Shown: positions 42,998 to 44,421 of the stretch, piece after piece
How positions within the stretch are numbered: position 1 is the first letter of the stretch
Layout: every line of letters starts with the position of its first letter
Assembly (NCBI GenBank): GCA_005801385.1
Contig: SYEM01000213.1
Coordinates: 1 to 44,421, forward strand
From: Verrucomicrobiales bacterium
GTDB taxonomy: Bacteria > Verrucomicrobiota > Verrucomicrobiia > Limisphaerales > UBA9464
Reading direction: 5' to 3'
DNA length: 44,421 nt
Notes under the pieces: generated by a model
Database searches by the model: none
Seen by the model: only the letters and a program-made list of their open reading frames with translations
Told to the model about the DNA's origin: nothing
Made by a program: the position numbers and the translations under genes

Positions 42998-44421
42998 TCA
43001 ACGGGCCCGCTGGGTCAGCGCCGCCTTGCCGATGTCGGTGATGACATCCCAGGCAGGTCCCGGGAATTTGTGCATGCCGACCATCACTTCCTCGAACGCA
43101 TCGAGGAACCAGCGCACATCGGACTCACCGATCACGAACGGAGGCAGAAGCTTCACCACGTCGATCGCGTGCCCCGCCACCTGGGTAATGATGTGGTGGC
43201 GGCTCATGAGCGGCATGACACAGGCCTGCGGGAACAGGCTCTTGTCGAGGCCATGGCAGATGCCCCAGGCCGTCTTGAGGGTGAGGGACCTTGGGGAACC
43301 GAACTCGATCCCCATCATCAGTCCGCGCCAGCGGACCTCCTTCATGAACTCGAACCGGGGGATCATCGCACGGAGCCCCTCACCCAGCAGGTTGCCCATG
43401 CGCTCCGCGTTCTGCATCAGCCCCTGCCGATCGATGACGTCGAGGGCCGCGAGACCAGCCGCCATCGCGAAGTTGCCCTGGCTGAAGGTCGAGCTGTGCA
43501 CCACGGACCGCTGCATGCTCGAGAAGACCTTGTCGTGGATCCACCGCTTGCAGAGGACGGCGGCGACCGGGACGAATCCGGCCGACAGCGTCTTGGACAG
43601 CACCACGATGTCGGGATCCACCTCGGGGCCATCATGCTCGATGGCGAGGAACTTCCCGGTCCGGCCCATGCCAGACTGGACCTCGTCGTCGATGAACAGG
43701 GCACCGTATTTCCGGCACAGACGCTGGGCGGCCAGGAGATACCCCGGGGATCCGATGAAGACCCCCTTGCCCTGGATGGGTTCGACGACGAACGCGGCGA
43801 CGTCTCCCTTGCGGAGCTCCGTCTCCAGGGCATCGAGGTTGTTGAAGTCGATCATCCGGCACCCGGGGAGGTAGGGCTCGAACCCGGACCGGAAGCTGTC
43901 ATCCCCGTTGACCGACAGAGCACCGTAGGTCAGGCCATGGTACGCCTTCTTGCAGTGGATGATGCCCGGCCTGCCGGTGGCGCATTTCGCGTACTTGATG
44001 GCCGCCTCGACACCCTCGGCCCCGGAGTTGGCGAAGAAGACCATGTCGAGGTCGTTGGGCATCCGCTTCTTCAGCTCCTCCGCAAGGATCCCGGACAGCA
44101 GCGGGGCCTCCATCTTCACAAGACTCGGATAGTCGGCATCGAGGAACTCCTTCAGGACCCGTCGCACATCCGGATGGTTCCGCCCTAGGCCGAACACCCC
44201 ATAGCCGGAGAGCATGTCGAGATACCGCGCACCCTCGACGTCCCACAGGTAGGGTCCCTCGGCTCGGACGTAGCAGTGGTCGAACCCGATGGTCTTGAGC
44301 GTCTTGACGTTCGCGGGGTTCACATGGGCCGCGTGGAGGTCGTAGTTGCGCCCCTGGTGCTCCTTGAGGAGCGCCACGATATCCAACCCCTCGGGGGCCG
44401 ACTTCTTTCCGTCCGGATCCA
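42998..44421 (-). CDS. Class III (fold type I) PLP-dependent aminotransferase, 5' end outside window
   Basis: The stop is at 42998. The frame is open to the window edge (TTG 44386 is an internal start option, but upstream codons continue), so the true start lies beyond 44421. The family includes acetylornithine, ornithine and related omega-amino acid aminotransferases. Markers: YLDMLSGYGVFGLGRNHPDV, FFANSGAEGVEAAIKYAK (PLP phosphate site), CKKAYHGLTYGALS, FIDDEVQSGMGRTGKF with the PLP-nitrogen Asp, and VVLSKTLSAGFVPVAA with the Schiff-base Lys. A long C-terminal segment (HIITQVAGHAIDVVKLLPPF) completes the fold. The exact substrate cannot be named; no biosynthetic neighbours are in view. Confidence 0.9.
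   Translation of the reverse strand, partial: DPDGKKSAPEGLDIVALLKEHQGRNYDLHAAHVNPANVKTLKTIGFDHCYVRAEGPYLWDVEGARYLDMLSGYGVFGLGRNHPDVRRVLKEFLDADYPSLVKMEAPLLSGILAEELKKRMPNDLDMVFFANSGAEGVEAAIKYAKCATGRPGIIHCKKAYHGLTYGALSVNGDDSFRSGFEPYLPGCRMIDFNNLDALETELRKGDVAAFVVEPIQGKGVFIGSPGYLLAAQRLCRKYGALFIDDEVQSGMGRTGKFLAIEHDGPEVDPDIVVLSKTLSAGFVPVAAVLCKRWIHDKVFSSMQRSVVHSSTFSQGNFAMAAGLAALDVIDRQGLMQNAERMGNLLGEGLRAMIPRFEFMKEVRWRGLMMGIEFGSPRSLTLKTAWGICHGLDKSLFPQACVMPLMSRHHIITQVAGHAIDVVKLLPPFVIGESDVRWFLDAFEEVMVGMHKFPGPAWDVITDIGKAALTQRAR

Overview
The window looks like a chromosomal segment of a high-GC, Gram-negative member of the Verrucomicrobiota, most likely from the Pedosphaera/Limisphaera side. The reasons are as follows. 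There is a DUF1501 + DUF1549/DUF1553 (Planctomycete-type cytochrome) gene pair. There is a pseudopilin with an '[12 protein letters not shown]' type N-terminus and a C-terminal H-X9-D motif. There is a full Tol-Pal envelope system, which implies an outer membrane, and lipoproteins with clear lipoboxes. This is inference from gene content; no rRNA is present to confirm it.

Layout. 1-532: 3' end of isocitrate dehydrogenase, then polyphosphate kinase (647-2818), tRNA-Val(CAC) with encoded CCA (2917-2991) and a TIM-barrel sugar isomerase/epimerase (3032-3856). 3857-4264 is a gene-poor gap with an imperfect 20-bp direct repeat. 4265-6032: membrane protein, ECF sigma factor and a second membrane protein, the last overlapping the next gene tail to tail. 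5989-12283 (minus strand): DUF1501 protein, large cytochrome/LamG/DUF1553 protein, pseudopilin and RdgB. 12408-20824: an uninterrupted Bat (MoxR/VWA) operon: moxR, DUF58, a batIII-like gene, batA, batB, batC, batD, batE. A SIS-domain protein follows (20879-21613). 21797-22393 is an Ala-rich secreted repeat protein with its own sigma70-like promoter and Rho-independent terminator. 22600-29004 (minus) is a 2134-residue secreted protein that dominates the middle of the window. 29134-34149 (minus): TrmO, then pal, tolB, tolA, tolR, tolQ read back from the terminator to the promoter. 34291-38502: a divergent manganese module, MntR regulator and a four-gene ABC importer. 38521-44421 (minus): phosphodiester glycosidase, DusB-like synthase, an Ig-like membrane protein, a coiled-coil membrane protein and a class III aminotransferase that runs off the end.

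How the genes work together. Three envelope-related systems sit close together. Tol-Pal couples the proton motive force to outer-membrane constriction. The Bat operon combines a MoxR ATPase with VWA and TPR proteins at the inner membrane. The Mn importer pairs a PsaA/MntC-type binding lipoprotein, an ATPase and two permeases with an MntR repressor whose metal ligands are visible. Tight ATGA/GTGA overlaps show translational coupling in the Bat, Tol and Mnt operons.

No mobile element, CRISPR array, phage gene or rRNA was seen. The least explained items are the 2134-residue protein, the Ala-rich repeat protein beside it, the coiled-coil/Ig membrane pair and the repeat-flanked gap near 4.1 kb.
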